Shown piece by piece: positions 33,631-45,344 of a stretch of DNA of 64,000 nucleotides. The translations under genes and the position numbers were made by a program. The number at the start of each line of letters is the position of its first letter. Positions within the stretch are counted from its first letter, which is position 1. This DNA is from Mantis religiosa. Its lineage: Eukaryota; Arthropoda; Insecta; Mantodea; Mantidae. The notes under the pieces are model-generated. The model was not told where the DNA came from. It did no database searches and worked only from the letters and a program-made list of their open reading frames with translations. The DNA lies in contig CM060955.1 in NCBI GenBank assembly GCA_030765055.1, positions 103,278,201 through 103,342,200 on the forward strand, in the 5' to 3' direction.

Positions 33631-33635
33631 AGAAT

Positions 33636-33824
33636 ATGGTGAGATGGTTGCAAACATATATACATGCTGGTGGACGACACTTCCAGCATTTTCTCTGATA
33701 TGTAAATATTGTAATTTTATCTCCCAAGCCCGTATTATATTCTCCCAAAGTTGCACGTGTGTCCTATTATTGGTTCAAGAGTTATTGTCTATTGAAACGG
33801 TTCAGGTTTATACGGATCGCACTG
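33636..33824 (+). repeat. solo terminus of the IS630-type element
   Basis: Matches the right inverted terminus of copies 1 and 2: CATGCTGGTGGACGACACTT, CACGTGTGTCCTATTATTGG, then GGTTCAGG and GGATCGCACTG ending at 33824, followed by TA. No left end or interior. Confidence 0.85.
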
Positions 33825-33829
33825 TATTT

Positions 33830-34860
33830 CAAAAGAAATTACAGATCATTTATTTAGGTGTTATAGTTTCTTGTTTCATAATTCAGTATTTCTCGCGATA
33901 TCATTGAAAGTGTATGAACATTCTAGAGTAGTTCATAGCGTCACAGCCTTTTAAACCTCTGATTGATTTGTTTCACTATATTTAATATTCACGTTCAATG
34001 TTCAATGAAATTATTTCCTTAAAGGTTTATCCAGATTAATTTGATGGATAAAGTAACATTTTGTTACAGTTTGCAAAGCCTATATGCAGACACACATACA
34101 GATCTTTCTGTAATTATTTGAGTAACCAAACAAACATTTTTATGAACATTTCAGAATAGAATATTTTTAATGGAGCCTGCATACTCTAGATAGACAGTAT
34201 AAAAGCGTAAATCTACTTAATTACCTACATGATAATTTCCGACAGAGACATGAGATGGCTGACACTAGATTTCGTCTTTTCCCTTGCTTTATTTCCAAGG
34301 CTTTCCCATCCAGCCATTAAGAAACAAACACAAGGGAATGTGTCGCATTATAGCACCGGCTGATTAAACTTGCAGAAGGGTCCCTTAGGATTCCCCCGGC
34401 GATTCTGTGAGAGATATCACGTGGGACGCCACAGTAGCAAATTGAAATGGCTTCTGACCTGGTCACCCAACGAGCTTTAAACTTACATGAATATATGCCT
34501 CCGCTCGACCAACTGCGAAAATACCCTGGATATACACCAGATAATATTTCTTACTTCTTTTATGTTCAGGAAACGCCCACTTGAGTTTGGAAATGTTGCC
34601 AAATCCTGGCACTTAAGCTGGGATATAATACATCGGTCCCTTCCTTAATGTTTGAAAATATATCTTCTGGAATGGTCTTAAAATGAGCTTGCGTTTAACT
34701 GCAGAAGTTTTGTGTGAATTATTATTTTCTGTAGTAATAAGCTTCCTAGAATTAGCATTAAAATCATGCAGTTATTTGGCAAGTAAAAGTATATTCAGAA
34801 CAATAGAAAGTTAAACTAGGACGATCTCTATATTCTTCACTGTTAAATATATTATTGTAA
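33830..34860. other. no gene or element recognised
   Basis: No supported coding frame or repeat. Confidence 0.45.
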
Positions 34861-34872
34861 CATCGTCCAGTT

Positions 34873-35240
34873 CTTGAATTGGACACTGCAGTCGGTTTTC
34901 ATTGTTCAATTATCGTTGAAAGTTCTCTAAACTTAAAGTGTCATTTCACTAATGTCAACTAGTTGGACAGTTCTGCTGTTGAACAGTCATTCCGCTTTAT
35001 TTTATCGTTCCCTTAACTTTCCTTTACAGCGTAGCCGTGTAAGGAATAAACGCAGCCTCTTCTTCCGAAAGATTCACTCGCTGGCATCTCAAATCCCTTG
35101 CAATAACAACCTCATTGCAAGACCCAACACTCATTAAAAAACAGCGATTTCCGCTGCACTAGAACCCCAATCGGTAACTGGCTCGTGAACTACAGAGACT
35201 GACTCATTTAGCGCTTGCTTATTTAGTCATTGGATAGTTC
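34873..35240 (+). repeat. repeat shared with 55.5 kb (possible LTR U3 part)
   Basis: Starts TGTAACATCG and shares diverged blocks with 55465-55745: TTCACTAATGT, CACTCGCTGG and ACAGAGACTGACT, in the same order. It lies directly upstream of heat-shock unit B and might be its U3, giving an LTR of about 1.1 kb. That assignment is inference. Confidence 0.45.
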
Positions 35241-35443
35241 CAGGTCGTCTGCGAAGGAGAGACATCTAGTTCCGACGATGTTTAGGCAGGGCGAAATTAT
35301 CTGCTTATAGTTTCGACTGCCCGTTGTCAATCCCTAGGTAAACTTGTCCAATAGGACATTGTCGAAACATTAAACTGACGATACTGTCTCCAGGCATTGT
35401 TTTACTAACGGCTAACCGCGCGTAGGCAAACGCCAAGAGATAG

Positions 35444-35548
<105 letters not shown>

Positions 35549-35576
35549 GGGAAAGAGACAGAAAGTCTCCACGCCC

Positions 35577-35958
35577 GCACACTTGCTAACGCTTAACGCT
35601 TTCCTAGAGATGTCCGGGTAGTTCTCTCTTTCTCTCGTTGCGTCTTGAAACTTCGGCAGCTTTCGAGGGATCCAGTGAGTTCTGGAACTACGAGTGGAGT
35701 TATAAAAGAAAACGCGGCTGGGCAGTCCAGCCAGTCGAGAACTGATACTCGGCTGTGTGCAGCTGTGTAGTAATTTGAAAGTGAATTCTTTTGTTTCTGG
35801 AGGTATGGCAGACGATCTTAAAGGTTGCGTTTGAGTACGTTACATGTTTCTGCTACTGGCAGCGCTGTACAAAGTGTGTTTTTACTTGGAATAAAGAGCA
35901 GTTTGAATTACTGCAAACCAGACTTTTAATTTTACCAAACCACAAAGTCACAATATTG
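35577..35958 (+). repeat. heat-shock LTR-like unit B
   Basis: Promoter, about 180 bp of leader, AATAAA at 35890-35895 and a terminal ACAAAGTCACAATATTG occur in the order U3-R-U5 of an LTR. The part from 35757 matches the minus-strand unit at 47.0-47.3 kb closely: TGTGTGCAGCTGTG, TTTGAAAGTGAATT, then AAGGTTGCGTTTG, then GTCACAATATT. It also matches unit D. A nine-codon ORF (MADDLKGCV) lies at 35804-35833. No gag-pol follows, so it is probably a solo LTR or LTR fragment. Confidence 0.65.
35647..35736 (+). promoter_or_regulatory. heat-shock-type core promoter B
   Basis: GAAACTTC (35647-35654), TTTCGAG (35661-35667) and TTCTGGAA (35680-35687) are GAA/TTC arrays of heat-shock-element type. TATAAAAG starts at 35701. 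CCAGTC at 35731-35736 is an arthropod-like initiator 32 bp below the TATA box. The (GA)n tract lies upstream. The layout is the one known for paused insect heat-shock promoters; activity is inferred. Confidence 0.65.
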
Positions 35959-36021
35959 TAATTAAAATATTTTAAATAATTCTTGAAGTCAAATAAAAAC
36001 CTTTTAAACAATCATTTATCT

Positions 36022-36170
36022 GAAAGGGTAGAGTCAGCCTGAAAAATTCAATGTCATAGTGGAGATTTGAACTACGGTACTTCTGGTCTCCGTCCAGCCG
36101 CTCTAACCTTTAAGCTACTATGGCCAACGTGTCAACATGACATTAAATTCTCCAACTGATTCGTCTTTCC
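36022..36170 (-). repeat. SINE-2 tRNA-like copy
   Basis: Minus-strand tRNA-like module at 36051-36126 (GGACGGAGACCAGAAGTACC region, GTTCAAAT B-box) with the typical flanks ATTAAATTCTCCAACTGA and GGTAGAGTCAG. Confidence 0.75.
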
Positions 36171-36283
36171 CACTAGGAGTTCTCATAAACACATGAGACA
36201 ACTACCCTAATGGCGACTTACTATGCTGTAAGTACTTAAAGGCCCGAGCTTTATAGTTCGGACCACTATTAGGAAACATTAAT

Positions 36284-36608
36284 GGAAATTAATTGTTCTT
36301 TCTCACTAGCCGTGTGTAGGACGTACTATGAAAGCGTAGTGCCAGACTTAAAAATTCTATTTCATAGCCGGGTTTTGAACCACGGATTTTCTGGTCTCCG
36401 TCCAGCCACTCTAAACCAATGAGCTGCTATGGCCAACATGTCAACAGTACATTAAATTCTCCAACTGACTCGTGCTTTTCCCAGGAAACCGCTAGCACTT
36501 CTCATAAACACACACAAATCCCGGCTGTGGCGTTGAATTTTTCAGTCTGGCTCTACTCTATCATAGAGCGTCCTACACATGGCTAGTGTAAAAGAACAAT
36601 TAATTTCC
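36284..36608. repeat. SINE-2 foldback copy
   Basis: The left arm 36284-36378 (GGAAATTAATTGTTCTTT, CTAGCCGTGTGTAGGACG...) and right arm 36525-36608 are inverted relatives. The tRNA-like module (36362-36434, minus) starts in the left arm and its B-box part is repeated inverted in the right arm. This is the clearest full copy of the foldback structure. Confidence 0.8.
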
Positions 36609-36619
36609 TATCATTTACT

Positions 36620-37680
36620 GCCTAAGAACAGGCTTCCATCAGATATAGGAAATATCAATTTCAAATTGCAGTCAACAATCTTATCCATAATCCACCTTTC
36701 CCATATTTTCATCACTCGACTGTTGATACCAAACTCCTATTACTTAAATGTCTAATTCCCTTACTCTCGCATTAAAATTGTCTAGTATCATACAGTTACA
36801 AAACCCCAAGATAAATAATACACTTCCATTCTTCATCGTATAGCAATCTGAAGCTAAATCCATCTTACAACCTACAAACCACAGATACAATATCAGCTGG
36901 ATATCTGACACTCGGTAATTCTGAACCGCTCCCCTTTTTGAAGCTACCCAACCTATTCATAATTTTAAGTTGCATTCCTTTGGATACCTTAGTGGCGTAA
37001 TCGCCTTCTGCACAATCTATGGTGTTTCTATACCATTTTTGACAAGCAGTGCACTTTGCAATCGCGAAACTGCTAAGTATTCTTTGGGTACTTGCAATAG
37101 TTGCTCATAATGGGAGCTAAAACTCGAACCTCCCATTCACGACTCAGACTTAATGACTTGTTACTCTTTTTGTGGGTGGTTTTCCGAAGAAAAATATCAT
37201 ACAGTGACTTGCGGTTACAGTTACAAAGTATCTATCCATGATGTATGAGTAGACAGGAGTTATATGCATCCAATTTCTGAAACTCTAAAAGTAAAATTAT
37301 AAAGCTTATTTTTTATATAAACATCAAGTTAAGACTTAATAACCAATATGCCCTTTACAGCTTAAAATAACAAATTTATCACGCAACGTTCAGTGAGGAA
37401 ACTAATACTCTTAATTTTATTTATATTACTCACGATACAATTCGTCAAATCGTTTCAAATTGAGCAATATGGCAAACAAAACACAGCTGTTCATATTTGT
37501 AAACAATTTTTTGTTTCCAATAATCATTACGGTTAAACAAACAATATTTGTTGATATAGTTATAGATAACTATAACAGTAGTTATAGATGTTGAATTCCG
37601 GTTCAACCTGGGGAAACTTAAACGTATAAGAAAAAAGGTTTGGGAGTTGCTATTGCTACAAAAGAAATAAATTGGAGATA
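36620..37680. other. no gene recognised
   Basis: AT-rich DNA with no supported feature. Confidence 0.4.
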
Positions 37681-37689
37681 AGTGGAATA

Positions 37690-37875
37690 AATCAATAAAC
37701 TCAAGATATTTTAGGTTATAAGTGGCTAACCGGGAAAATATAATGAGTGTAGGGTTTAATGTCGCGTTGTCATGCTTTCCATGGTAGCTCAAGAGGTAAG
37801 AGCGACTGGACGGAAACCAGCATTTCCGTGGTTCAAATCCCAGCCGTGGAATTGAATTTTTCAGTTGACTCTAGT
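37690..37875 (+). repeat. SINE-2 tRNA-like copy
   Basis: CCATGGTAGCTCAAGAGG, then GACTGGACGGAAACCAG, then GTGGTTCAAATCCCAGCC (37777-37851), preceded by the family leader ACCGGGAAAATATAATGAGT and followed by TTGAATTTTTCAG. Confidence 0.85.
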
Positions 37876-37924
37876 TAAATAAAACATATATATATATATA
37901 CAGGAGTTGTATTTAATGGATTAA

Positions 37925-38195
37925 TTACTCAATATAAATAGAACATTAAGAGTTCAATGACGACAATCCTGGTATTTAAGTACTCACAATAGTAAGTCGC
38001 CACAGATGTGTATTTCGAATATGAGGACTCTAAGGTAGTTTACCGGGAAAATATAATGAATCAGTGGGAGAGATAAATGACGCGTCGGCATGTTGGCCAT
38101 GGTAGCTCAAGGGGTTAGAGCAACTGGACGAAAACCAGGAAATCCGTGGTACAAATCCCATCCGTGGCATTGAATTTTTCAGTTGACTCTAATTT
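37925..38195 (+). repeat. SINE-2 copy with long leader
   Basis: Contains the leader block TCCTGGTATTTAAGTACT and AGTAAGTCGCCACAGA (also at 36.2 and 41.2 kb). The tRNA-like module is at 38096-38169 and the tail is TTGAATTTTTCAGTTGACTC. This gives the most complete non-palindromic version of the family. Confidence 0.85.
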
Positions 38196-38199
38196 ATTA

Positions 38200-38830
38200 T
38201 AAGTTTCTATCCCTTAAGGTTTATTAGTGGAATGAAAGCTATGAAAGATACATTCAAAATCTAGAGGGAATAGAAGTTTTATTCAGAATTGGAACTATGC
38301 TATTGAGGAAAGTTTGAGGAGAAAGAGCTGGAAAAACAGGCGACTGGCTAGATCTGGTAGTAGCAGGTGGAGCATAGCTGAGTTTTTAGGTTGAGAAAAT
38401 TTCCACCACCACTTCCATGGCCTATGCTCAATTATTTTTAAGAATCGATTCGAGTAGATGGCTTCATGTCAGAAAATAAACTTTTCTCTACTCTAAATAC
38501 ACTTGCACAAACGTGTTGAAGTGCGTGGGTCATTACAATTTGTAATAACATATATGTGTGTAATCCACTCCAGGCTTAACAACTCGGGAAATGTGATTTG
38601 GAAATCGAAGTCAGTATGGCCAGTTCAATAGCAATCACGCTCTGTATATCCCAGCACCATTGTCTGAGAAACTTTGTTCAATAAGAATTAAGAGGAGTTC
38701 AAAGACTAGGTGCAAAATTAAATAATACATACAATTTTTATAGTCGTTTAAGTATGTTAAACTTATGATTTTGTATAATAATCATAAAATAATATTCAGG
38801 AAATGAAAGAAAAAATTAAAAGTAGAATAT
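38200..38830. other. no gene recognised
   Basis: No supported features. Confidence 0.4.
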
Positions 38831-38839
38831 GTATGATCT

Positions 38840-39000
38840 ATGAATACACAACACACGGTGTTCATTTTTATATGCAATTTTACCGCGCAAAATTGGACGT
38901 CATCAATAGCATCGCTGATTGAGCTAGTTTATATACGACTCCCATTGCGGCTTGCGATCTTATTTGATGTGTTGACAACAGCTTTGAGGCCTCCCTCCAC
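38840..39000 (+). pseudogene. N-terminal transposase scrap (MNTQ..VFI type)
   Basis: Begins MNTQHTVFIF, close to MNTQQRVFIF of the minus-strand remnant at 39.9 kb. This start (M.T.QQRVFI) is common in IS630-like insect transposases with an N-terminal HTH region. The frame degenerates within 20-30 codons. Confidence 0.4.
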
Positions 39001-39432
39001 CGGCAGAAAAATATACTATTTGAGTAATAAAAGGGGGCATAGTTTCGCCTGGTGCATAGATACGATAACTGCTTTTAAGAAATTATATACTGCAATGTAA
39101 TGCATTGCAAAGATAATTATGCAACCATAAATTTATACCATGAAGAGTATACGAAATGATAAGCCAGTGCACACTTATTTCACAATGAATATCTGTTTTC
39201 CTGCTATATGAATATTGTAAACCTGTCACATATAATACAAATATTTCAATTTGTTCTCAATTATATTCTATCACCCACAGTTTCCTTACATGTAACTTCA
39301 TAAAATAAGCTGAACGTGTTCTAGGAATGAAAAATAAATTAGTGTTACAATATGTACAAAGCTTTTATCCAAGTGTAAACAAGAAAATATCTCTAGTACA
39401 TATTCTTTTGTGTCTATTTTCTTATATTTCCT

Positions 39433-39906
39433 TTATCTCTTCCCCTTAAACACCGTCTGTATTGTGAGAAGGTGTGCTTGAGGCCTTTCTGTCATAACAT
39501 TGTTTATTGCTTCTAGATTGGGACCAGTCCATTTATGGCATCCAGTGTCTCTCTTTTTGCGAGTAACTGATCCAATATCTTGGAAATATTTGATGCGCCT
39601 ATTGGTTTTAAAAGACATAAGGATACGACATTAATAGACACTCTAATTAAGCGTGAGAATGACAAAAGTTATATCTTATACTGATAAAACGTAAGACGTT
39701 TATGTTGCAAACAAAAGTGCGCCAATTTGACGGTATCTAGACACTTTTGACATTACTCTCGGAGGGACTTGTCTGAATGCCGAATAGCGTTGTATAAACT
39801 CCTCTATGTAGCAGTTTAAATTATATTTATATGTCAAACCAATTTTAATGCTGGTACGAAAGTACCATTCAAATATGAAGACCCGCTGCTGTGTGTTCAT
39901 ATCCAC
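39433..39906 (-). pseudogene. IS630-like transposase N-terminal remnant
   Basis: MDMNTQQRVFIFEWYFRT (39906 on) and, after a gap, RRIKYFQDIGSVTRKKRDTG (39600 region) fit the N-terminal HTH region of insect IS630-type transposases, where F..TGSV..K...G is typical. The catalytic half is not present nearby. Confidence 0.45.
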
Positions 39907-39909
39907 GGG

Positions 39910-40980
39910 AAACTGGTTGTATTAGTTACCAGCGCAGCCACAATTAGAGCTCTGTAAGTTACTTATTTTTCCGCAAACATTTCCGCTTCTTCGACGTAGA
40001 GGGCACTATGATTTCAAGATAGACTCACCATTCAACTACGATGTTATTTTTGCTCAATCGTAGGGCGGGAAATGACGAATAACAATGAACATCGTGTATA
40101 TGCATATTTTAATGCATGCGATACATACATTACAATTTTGTGATATTATTATATTATCCTCTCTTTAGTTTTGAGATTTTCTTTTACTAGATTTCAAATG
40201 AAATATGATTATAGAATTTTTCTGATGCAATACAATATTTCCTCCATCTAGTACAGTGGAGAATTTAAAAATAGAACAAGAAAATGATTCCAATTCAGTG
40301 ACGTGGGAAATTTTCTTCCTTAAGCAGCAACTGTTTCTTACCATCGAGTGCCCATTCTGTAATCTCGCAATGTCGCAACCGCATTATTCTTTGCCACGTC
40401 TTCGCACAAGATTGGAATCTTGTGGCTTGAAGTGCGGATGTACACGATGGCCGAGTGACCAGTCGTCCATCAGGTTGTCAAGAGGAACTTCTAGACGGTA
40501 AATCTCCTGCACATGTGTATAAGTAATGGAACGGGGCAACTCGCATCGATCCACTAGGGGTCAACTCAGGTGCTGGACCTTGGTTCTTTTCTTTTTACAT
40601 TCCCTTTCGCAATTGAATACTCTGCACACTCACTCACAGTGTCTGCGAAGATATCCTAATCGCTGAGTAAAATAATGTTTCCAGGATCATTCAGATGTCA
40701 CTTGAAACATCACAAATGTTATTATATTGAGCATCATTACTTGCCTTCAAATTATCTACAGCTCAATCTTATGTCAACTTTAAAGAATGTTGAAAACTGT
40801 GCGGAAGTCATTGATGTCTGGCAACCATAGTCTGGTAAGTGCTTCTGCAAACGATGTTGTTACTATACAAGAGATGATAGCTTCTTTGCGATGTCTCTGT
40901 AAAGCCCAGTAAAAGCTCAGCTGTATTTCCTTCTGTCCTGGCTCCAATTTTAAAGAATATCTAGGTATTATCTGTGCTAA
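39910..40980. other. unassigned
   Basis: A frame at 40256-40501 with a pyrimidine-AG just upstream (CCTCCATCTAG, ending 40251) and a GGTAAAT at its end was considered as an exon but has no recognisable content. Otherwise nothing. Confidence 0.3.
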
Positions 40981-40987
40981 TGATATT

Positions 40988-41180
40988 TGATAGAGTCAAC
41001 ATAAAAATTCAATGCCATGGCCGGGATTTGTACCACGGATCTCCTGGTTTCCGTCCAGTCGCCCTTACCCATTGAGCTACCATGGCCAACGTGCTGTCCT
41101 GACATTAAATTCTCCAATTGACTCATATGTATATATAAGTAGTGTGAATATAAATGGCTAGTGTGAAGAAATGATTAATT
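40988..41180 (-). repeat. SINE-2 copy
   Basis: Minus-strand tRNA-like module 41013-41088 (CCATGGTAGCTCAATGGG, GACTGGACGGAAACCAGGAG). Right of it lies the inverted-terminal motif GTGAAGAAATGATTAATTTCC (41161-41181). Confidence 0.85.
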
Positions 41181-41204
41181 TCCATCATTTAAATTAAATA
41201 ATAA

Positions 41205-41425
41205 GAGTTTAATGATAAAGCCAGGGATTCAAGTACTTAGGATAGTAAGTCGCCACAAACGGTGTATCTCGAATGCGAGCGCTCCTAGTGCTTTACCGGG
41301 AAATATAACCAGGAGATCCGTCGTTCAAATCCCGGCCATGGCATTGAATATTTCACATGGACTCTATCTTTCAAAAACTTAACCTATGTATTGCTAGTGT
41401 GAAGAAATGATTAATTTTCATCAAT
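41205..41425 (+). repeat. SINE-2 copy, internally deleted
   Basis: Leader AAGTACTTAGGATAGTAAGT and CTTTACCGGGAAATATAA run directly into CCAGGAGATCC and GTTCAAATCCCGGCCATGGC. The first half of the tRNA-like module is thus deleted. It ends with GTGTGAAGAAATGATTAATT. Confidence 0.8.
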
Positions 41426-41429
41426 TAAC

Positions 41430-43180
41430 TTAAATTATCTGTGCTAAATGGAATAATCCATAATAAAATATTATACAATCTGAATGACATGTATGTTTAC
41501 TGAATAACCTGTATAATTTAATCTCATAAAGAGTAATATTTAATAATCATTTTATTAATTACATATTACAATATCATAATATAATTATATTATGTAGGTT
41601 CTGCTAACCGGATTTTTTCCTTTGTGTTTGGATGTTACGGAGTCAATAATGAAACGTTATTTCGGAACATCTTCCACAATCTTATCAACATATCTTCAGT
41701 TGTCTGTGCTATTTTATTAATTTGACACTTTCCGTTTGAGCCATTATAATGTGAAACTGAATAAGATTGTGATTAAATTATAGAGAACTAGGATTAAATG
41801 TATCTAGCTTCACAATCCTCAACAAATTTATTTCATATGCACCATTCGGTGCCCGAGGTAGGACCCCGGGACATATATTAGTACTTCAACATTTATTTTA
41901 CAATAACACAATTTTACATTAAATCATACATTGCTTTTCAGATAAAGCTTGTACTACTTCAACAGATAAAAATAATAAAATATATGAAGGAAAACATAGA
42001 TGTAAGGTAATATAAATATTAGGGTAGAGAGGCTTAGAGGACGAATTAGGATAAGTAGAATTGATCAAAAACCAGAACAGACAGTCGCTGGTTCATGATT
42101 GTAGGCCAATGTTTCTAAAGAATATCACAAAATTTTATATTAACTTTGTTCAGAATGTTTGTGCCATAATTGTGTTTGAAAGATTTATCTCTCAATACAT
42201 TAAAAAGGCACAACTAGCATTTTAGAGTGCTTACAAATTTGTAAGGAAAATTATGTCTCCACCTTTATGTAACTATTAGTTATTCTTTGAAACACGCTGG
42301 TTAGGCACAAATTGACTTATTCGTTTAAAAATTATTTGTTTTTTCATATATAGCTTGTATCTTCCACACAACATATAAGAAAGTAGGATCTCAAGCTGAA
42401 TAAGAAGCTTTATCCGTTCCAGAAACAAATTTATAAGAAGATCCTGCATTGAAAACGCGGAATTGAACTTAGAATTCATGGCATCTACAGATGTATTATT
42501 TTATCTTGACAGGAATCCTGCGCGGTAGGGATGACTAGCAACTGTGGTGGGGATAGTGCACCTATCGCTACAATGCGCCACACGCGTAGGAATACGATAG
42601 GGGAGTGCGGTGAATAAGGTGTCTAAAAACAAATCTCACTCTCGAAGACAGTATTGCAGCTCTTATAAACTAAGTTGTAATTCTTACTATGGTAGTAATT
42701 TCCACTCTTTTGTTGGATCTTAAATAGTAGGCGTTTTATAAAAAAAAACTGTTCTACCCCAGCAGGTATGATAACCTACAGCTGGCCTTACAAAATTGCT
42801 GCAGAATTCCTGTAACGAAATTTACCTCAGGCGTATGGTCTGCTATGTGCTGAATTGATACAATTTACACCCATATAAACTATATAAACTTCAGTGCGAT
42901 ATCTCTGAATATTTCGTAAATACTTAAACCTTTTTGCCCGCATGGTAGGATGTTCGATTTAAACTTGGCTGTCACGCTTAGTGTTTTTTTTTTTCTTCAT
43001 ATAAATCCAAGCTTCAAAAGAACCCTTCTTAATGTTCAGACACTGCCTTGGAAGTCAATAGAATTTTGAAGCTTCATAAGCACTTTCTTCAGAGTTGGTC
43101 TTTGTTTTTCTGTGCTTTAAAAATTATTCATAGTTTGCCTAACTACTTCTGAATTAAAACATCCAAATTAGATTTTGTGC
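41430..43180. other. no gene recognised
   Basis: AT-rich DNA; short frames only. Confidence 0.45.
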
Positions 43181-43186
43181 ATGTTC

Positions 43187-43396
43187 TTAATCTTTGTTCA
43201 CTGGGCATAGAGAAGGACGTTGTTGCACTAGGACCAATGACCTTTCTTTCCTTAATAACCCTCCTAAACTACTTCCAGACACAACTGTTACCTCAGATAC
43301 CCTTTCCCAGATTTTAGTAGCAGACCCAGACCATTGTTCCTTTTTTATACATCTATAGACATTGGTTATTACTTCTCGTGTTTTTAAATTTAGCAC
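43187..43396 (-). pseudogene. possible N-terminal transposase scrap
   Basis: Contains REVITNVYRCIKKEQ and ATKIWERVSEVTVVSGSSL, reminiscent of an insect transposase N-terminus (REIV.NV...., then ..RV..AT..S..T). Short, one frame, no flanking termini. Weak. Confidence 0.3.
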
Positions 43397-43399
43397 TTT

Positions 43400-44915
43400 A
43401 TTTCTTAATGTGCTGTTAGGAGGCGTAATTTCTAAATTCTCTCTTGGAACCAGGAGAAACGCATATTTTCAAACAAGCTGTAGTATTACCGAGTAGCTCT
43501 GCACGTGTTTACTTGCTCGCAACTGATACACAGCTGACCCGCCCTCCCCTCCAGTTGCTACCGTTCTGAGGTGGACTCGTCCAGATACCACTGCGTATCG
43601 CTCTCCAATCTGTCACGATATAAAAATACATCTGTACATTCGTATCACGCCCAAATGACCTCGTTGTCGATGGGCCCTAAAACCCACTAACCCAATCCAT
43701 TCGTATCACTATTTTTTTCTGTTATCCATTTTCAGTTTTTATAGATCAGTTTAATACACTTTCAAAGCTTCAAATCGTTAGTTTTCCAAAATCCCTTCAG
43801 AATCTACTCAAAAAGTAGTCAGAACATTTTTACAAGTTCAAATATAAGTTCAAGGAAAGATCCCTAACTTATCTTCTGAAAAATGAGATACATATATAAT
43901 TTCACTGAGCTTCAAGTTCAAAGTATAAGGGTTTTATATTGAATCCTCTCTTTACAAACTACCTCCTACATTGAAAATTTTTTCATGTTTTCAACATGTT
44001 CTCGAAAATTATGCTGATGATTTGCATTAAAATATCATAGATATGACCACTTCAATGACTAAAACACTGCAGACGTATCTTGAAGTCTCTGTGAATGGCC
44101 TCTGAAGTTCTTTCTGCTGTGAAAAACATTACATAACTTATAAAGCATGAAAGATATAGAAAATTTAAGTTTGCAAAAGTGCAGATCTCTTTAACATACA
44201 ATATTTGTATAGCAAATAAATGTTTTGTAGTGCTAACCATGGTAAAATATTCACTGATATTGATTTGAATTTTTAAAGTGTCCAAACCTATTCACAAATT
44301 TCCAAATAAGCATATGCCAACATAGTTTTTAAAGTTTGACCACGATTCCAGCTCACTATATCTCTTTTGATCGCACAGCCATTGTTCAATGGGATTACGT
44401 TAATGAACATGAAATGAAAAACACTAGTTTTTATAAGTGTTGGGGGCTATAAGACCCTTCGGCACCTGGAATAGTAGGAGAGAAGGTACTGTGTATTTCC
44501 GCAATGGTATTTCCATGACTTTTGGTGTACATTTCTAAGAAATTATTATTAATATGTACATGAGAGTTTTCAGGCATGCTTTTAAAACCTTTATCTTTAG
44601 TAATAACTATTAATATTTGAAAATGTTGTACTGATAATTTGTTATAATTTCTTAGATTAAAAGAAGGCACTGAAATTTCAGATAATGTTATTTTTTTTAA
44701 ACAAGTATTATGAGTCTCGGAGAAAAATCCCTTCTTATTATTATTCTTTTAAGTCTGCTTAATACACATAAAACATTTATATGCTTTGATTGAATAGCTT
44801 TTTTTTGTTAAAAAAATTGTACCGCAAACTGAAAAAATGTGAAACTGAGAAAAACAGCTTTTAAGTTTATATAATAATTACTGACTGCTCACATGACTCA
44901 TAACATTTATACTGC
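43400..44915. other. no gene recognised
   Basis: A minus-strand frame at 44670-44431 has some protein-like composition but no motif. Nothing else supported. Confidence 0.35.
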
Positions 44916-44919
44916 ATAG

Positions 44920-45045
44920 TCTTGACCCTCTGTATTCTCACTTGTTATTTTCAAGTCCCTCTCAATTTTTCTTACCTTCTTGGCCAGTTCTTCAACCATT
45001 TTATCTGCTTTCAGGGCTCACAGTTCATCAATATTAGTAAGGGAC
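44920..45045 (-). other. short coiled-coil-like ORF fragment
   Basis: The minus strand reads ALKADKMVEELAKKVRKIER and continues DLKITSENTEGQ before a stop: a charged heptad-like helix. It may be part of the neighbouring Mutator-type protein or of another element. Confidence 0.3.
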
Positions 45046-45161
45046 GAGAAGACCCTACAGAGTTTAATAAGTTTAGTAATTAATTGAGTAAATAATTAAT
45101 TTTTGGTTGGGAATGATTATTTTAATTCTTTTGGTTTATTACAATGTTAAAATGTATATGA

Positions 45162-45338
45162 CTACTGTATATGACTGCTATCATGATTAGCACATGTATT
45201 GTGTGAACTTGGCCTAATAACCTCAATATCACATGTTTCATTGTCTGTTTTATTTATATATTCCATATTTACTGTTGTGTTTTTTGTAAAACCATTGCCT
45301 GTGAACTTTCTCTTTCCAGATGTTTTTGGCCTACCCAT
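45162..45338 (-). pseudogene. Mutator-type transposase N-terminus
   Basis: A 58-codon minus-strand frame starts MGRPKTSGKRKFTGNGFTK. The MGRPK..GKF.GN..TK start is what I recall for the insect Mutator-like transposase family whose C-terminal part lies intact at 59.5 kb. It ends at a stop after DSSHIQ; the downstream catalytic region is absent. Confidence 0.45.
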
Positions 45339-45344
45339 ATCATA

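Noticed and set aside
35804..35833. Nine-codon ORF (MADDLKGCV) as a conserved regulatory peptide
   Set aside because: The ATG is GTG in the other two copies and the frame continues differently in each; probably incidental.
37777..38169. Functional tRNA genes
   Set aside because: The tRNA-like modules are dispersed, diverged, lack well-paired arms and share non-tRNA flanks; they are repeat heads.
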